Positions 62,552 through 64,000 of a stretch of 64,000 nucleotides of DNA are shown in pieces. The notes under the pieces were generated by a model, which saw only the letters and a program-made list of their open reading frames with translations, was not told the DNA's origin and ran no database searches. This DNA comes from Flavobacterium aeripolare (lineage in GTDB: Bacteria; Bacteroidota; Bacteroidia; Flavobacteriales; Flavobacteriaceae), in NCBI RefSeq assembly GCF_013294025.1, contig NZ_JABSNL010000004.1, forward strand, positions 1 to 64,000. The letters run 5' to 3'. The position numbers and the translations under genes are program-made. Each line of letters begins with the position of its first letter. Within the stretch, counting starts at the first letter, position 1.

Positions 62552-62638
62552 ATAACAATTAGGAGCCTTGTAGTCTTATAAAAATCAATTTCTTATTGAA
62601 AACTTTTCGAGTTTTGTTGCCTTTTAAAATTTTAAAAT

Positions 62639-63352
62639 ATGAAGAAATTACATAATATAATTATTTGCTTAGTTCTCGCTACACTACAAAATTCTTATGC
62701 ACAACCAGACTCTGGTAAAGTAGTATACAAAATTCAGTTGGCTGGTTTCGGATCCCAAAATGCGAGTCCTGAAAATAAAGAATTAAATGAAATTATAGTT
62801 ACTATAGCTAATAGTAAAACCGCTACTTTGACATTTAATAGCAAAAGATCAAGTTTTATATTGGATAACTATTTATCATCAGATAGCAAACAAAATGGTT
62901 TAACGGTCATGGCGGAGAAGCTTGCTTTTATTGAAATCAATGGGCAAAATTATTTTATAGATAAAGTAAGTAATAGTAGTATACTAGAAAATATGGATGG
63001 TTTTCTTATCGAACAAGAAAATGAAAAATTAGAATGGGAAATCACAACCGAAAGTAAGCAAATTGACGGCTATTTATGCTACAAAGCAGTCTACCTTTGG
63101 AAATTCACCAATAGACGTGGAACAGCTACCACTATTCCTATAATTGCTTGGTTTGCACCAAGTTTACCATATTCTTATGGGCCAAAGTATTTTACTGGCT
63201 TACCAGGTCTTATTTTAGAATTAACCGACAGAAAGATAACATTTCTAGCATCTTCTATAACAATTTTAAAAAACCAGCAGTTGGAAGTCGAATTTACCAA
63301 AGGAAAAATAGTAAGTATTGAAGATTACAAAAAGAAGGTATTTTCAAGATAA
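62639..63352 (+). CDS. GLPGLI family protein 3
   Basis: The 237-residue exported protein has a signal peptide ending near NSYAQ and the motif YFTGLPGLILEL at about residue 190, after IAWFAPSLPYSYGPK. It is closer to copy 1 than to copy 2 (both have WFAPSLPYS and LPGLILELT). It is the third GLPGLI gene in 3.2 kb, each with a small secreted protein frame nearby. The function is unknown. Confidence 0.92.
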   Translation: MKKLHNIIICLVLATLQNSYAQPDSGKVVYKIQLAGFGSQNASPENKELNEIIVTIANSKTATLTFNSKRSSFILDNYLSSDSKQNGLTVMAEKLAFIEINGQNYFIDKVSNSSILENMDGFLIEQENEKLEWEITTESKQIDGYLCYKAVYLWKFTNRRGTATTIPIIAWFAPSLPYSYGPKYFTGLPGLILELTDRKITFLASSITILKNQQLEVEFTKGKIVSIEDYKKKVFSR

Positions 63353-63694
63353 TTAACACGCATAAAGTACTATATGATTTATAGGTTTTTTGAATTTTTG
63401 GCAGCTTTAAATATCTTTTGTATAATGTAGATTTCTATTGGTGCATAACTTTATAATATGTTAAATTAAATTGCTTGTGCCCCTATTTTAGTAGGGTTGG
63501 TTATAGATAAGATACTAATAAACGGGGTGTTACGATTATTTTTATAAACTTTATTTTGTTAAATAAAAGTTAAAAATGTGTATGCTTTCCCTTTTTTTTT
63601 TTCAAATTTGGAATGGTTAACCGATAAACTATTATTAAACTTTTAACAAATTAATTATGAAACCGAAGATTCACGAACACCAAAAATAATTAAT
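63353..63694. other. AT-rich intergenic region before the last small gene
   Basis: The 342 bp hold no sizeable frame. A 10-codon mini-ORF (MKPKIHEHQK, 63657-63689) ends 5 bp before the next ATG and could be a leader peptide or nothing. A TCAAATTTGG at 63602-63611 is a weak -7 candidate. Confidence 0.45.
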
Positions 63695-63943
63695 ATGGTG
63701 AGTAAAAAATTATTATTTTCTGCAGTGGCAGTATTGGCGTTTAATGGAGTAGCAATGGCAAATTCCGCGGAAGTGAAAGATGAAGTTGTTATAAGCATTC
63801 AGAGTAAATTGATAATTTTAGGTGAAAGTTGTGAAACAAAAGCAATGGATTATATTGACGGAGATTACGATAGCGATGGTGATCACACTGCTATGGAAAA
63901 TCATGACGCTTATCAGGCTTATCTAGCAGGTTGTAAAGATTAA
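63695..63943 (+). CDS. Small secreted cysteine protein
   Basis: The 82-residue product has a signal peptide ending near GVAMANS and a short mature part with two cysteines (LGESCETKAMDY and LAGCKD) and an acidic Asp/Gly-rich centre (YIDGDYDSDGDHTAMENHD) that looks able to bind calcium. I do not recognise a family. It resembles the 61483 protein in the A-Y-x2-(A)-x-C ending. It follows the third GLPGLI gene. Confidence 0.65.
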   Translation: MVSKKLLFSAVAVLAFNGVAMANSAEVKDEVVISIQSKLIILGESCETKAMDYIDGDYDSDGDHTAMENHDAYQAYLAGCKD

Positions 63944-63975
63944 GACTTATCACTTTCAACTTATCAACTTTAATA

Positions 63976-64000
63976 ATGGCAAATAAAACTTTTCGAGTTT
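63976..64000 (+). CDS. Possible start of another gene, cut by the window edge
   Basis: An ATG followed by GCAAATAAAACTTTTCGAG would encode MANKTFRV and stay open to the window end. Only eight codons are visible, so nothing more can be said. The 14-mer AACTTTTCGAGTTT in it also occurs at about 62600. Confidence 0.25.

Noticed and set aside
1..64000. tRNA, rRNA or tmRNA genes
   Set aside because: No stretch read as a cloverleaf with a TTC-containing arm or as conserved rRNA sequence during reading. A tRNAscan or Infernal run would settle it.

Overview
The window is chromosomal DNA from a low-GC Flavobacteriaceae bacterium, most likely a Flavobacterium or close relative. The evidence is gliding and type IX secretion genes (gldD, gldE, PorP/SprF, a CHU_C-sorted surface protein), GLPGLI proteins, Bacteroidetes-type promoters (TTG, about 19 bp, TAnnTTTG), weak or absent Shine-Dalgarno sites, and dispersed palindromic repeats I associate with flavobacteria. 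I saw no tRNA, rRNA, CRISPR array, transposase or integrase.

Layout. 1-4.4 kb: 3' end of a T9SS surface protein gene with PorP/SprF and OmpA partners. 4.4-18.5 kb: mostly housekeeping (glycosyltransferase, aspartate kinase, GNAT, fbp, HupE/UreJ, dCMP deaminase, S41 protease, PlsC, MarC, DUF3109, nrdB, nrdA). 18.5-20.2 kb: a one-gene insertion at the 3' end of nrdA, flanked by a 29-bp direct repeat and encoding a cyclodeaminase-like domain joined to an ImmA/IrrE metallopeptidase. 20.4-25.2 kb: a small unknown protein, an RDD protein, metE divergent from an Lrp regulator with a perfect inverted repeat between them, and an unknown membrane-anchored protein. 25.3-27.5 kb: a thiol/redox operon (52-aa ORF, AhpD-like, thioredoxin, OsmC, YHS). 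27.5-29.4 kb: noncoding, dominated by a tandem array of about eight 167-bp hairpin units. 29.4-47.4 kb: AraC regulator plus flavin amine oxidase, dgt, DUF3078, dxs, tadA, MFS exporter, rng, a 30-aa basic COX24-type protein, HU, mutY, ssb, gldE, gldD, DMT exporter and an M16 peptidase pair. 47.6-54.1 kb: rplU-rpmA, Rrf2 plus oxidoreductase, two alanine/lysine-rich secreted proteins, a G-quadruplex-like motif, ahcY, a phosphopantetheinyl transferase, and a truncated hemoglobin with a small membrane protein. 54.4-60 kb: vitamin uptake (PnuC-like transporter, NadR-like kinase fused to DUF4301, arfB, then a TPP riboswitch and TonB-dependent receptor). 60-64 kb: three GLPGLI genes interspersed with small secreted cysteine proteins and a truncated CarboxypepD_reg-like remnant.

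How the genes fit together. The nrd genes, dCMP deaminase and dgt act on dNTP pools. metE and ahcY belong to the methyl cycle. ssb, mutY, gldE and gldD lie in one closely spaced run. The TPP riboswitch makes the TonB receptor a probable thiamin importer and leaves open whether the neighbouring PnuC-like protein carries nicotinamide riboside or thiamin.

The observations I rate highest are the nrdA 3'-end insertion with its fused protein, the 167-bp hairpin array, and the GLPGLI/small-cysteine-protein cluster, one member of which appears to have lost its ATG. All calls are from reading the sequence; no database search was run.
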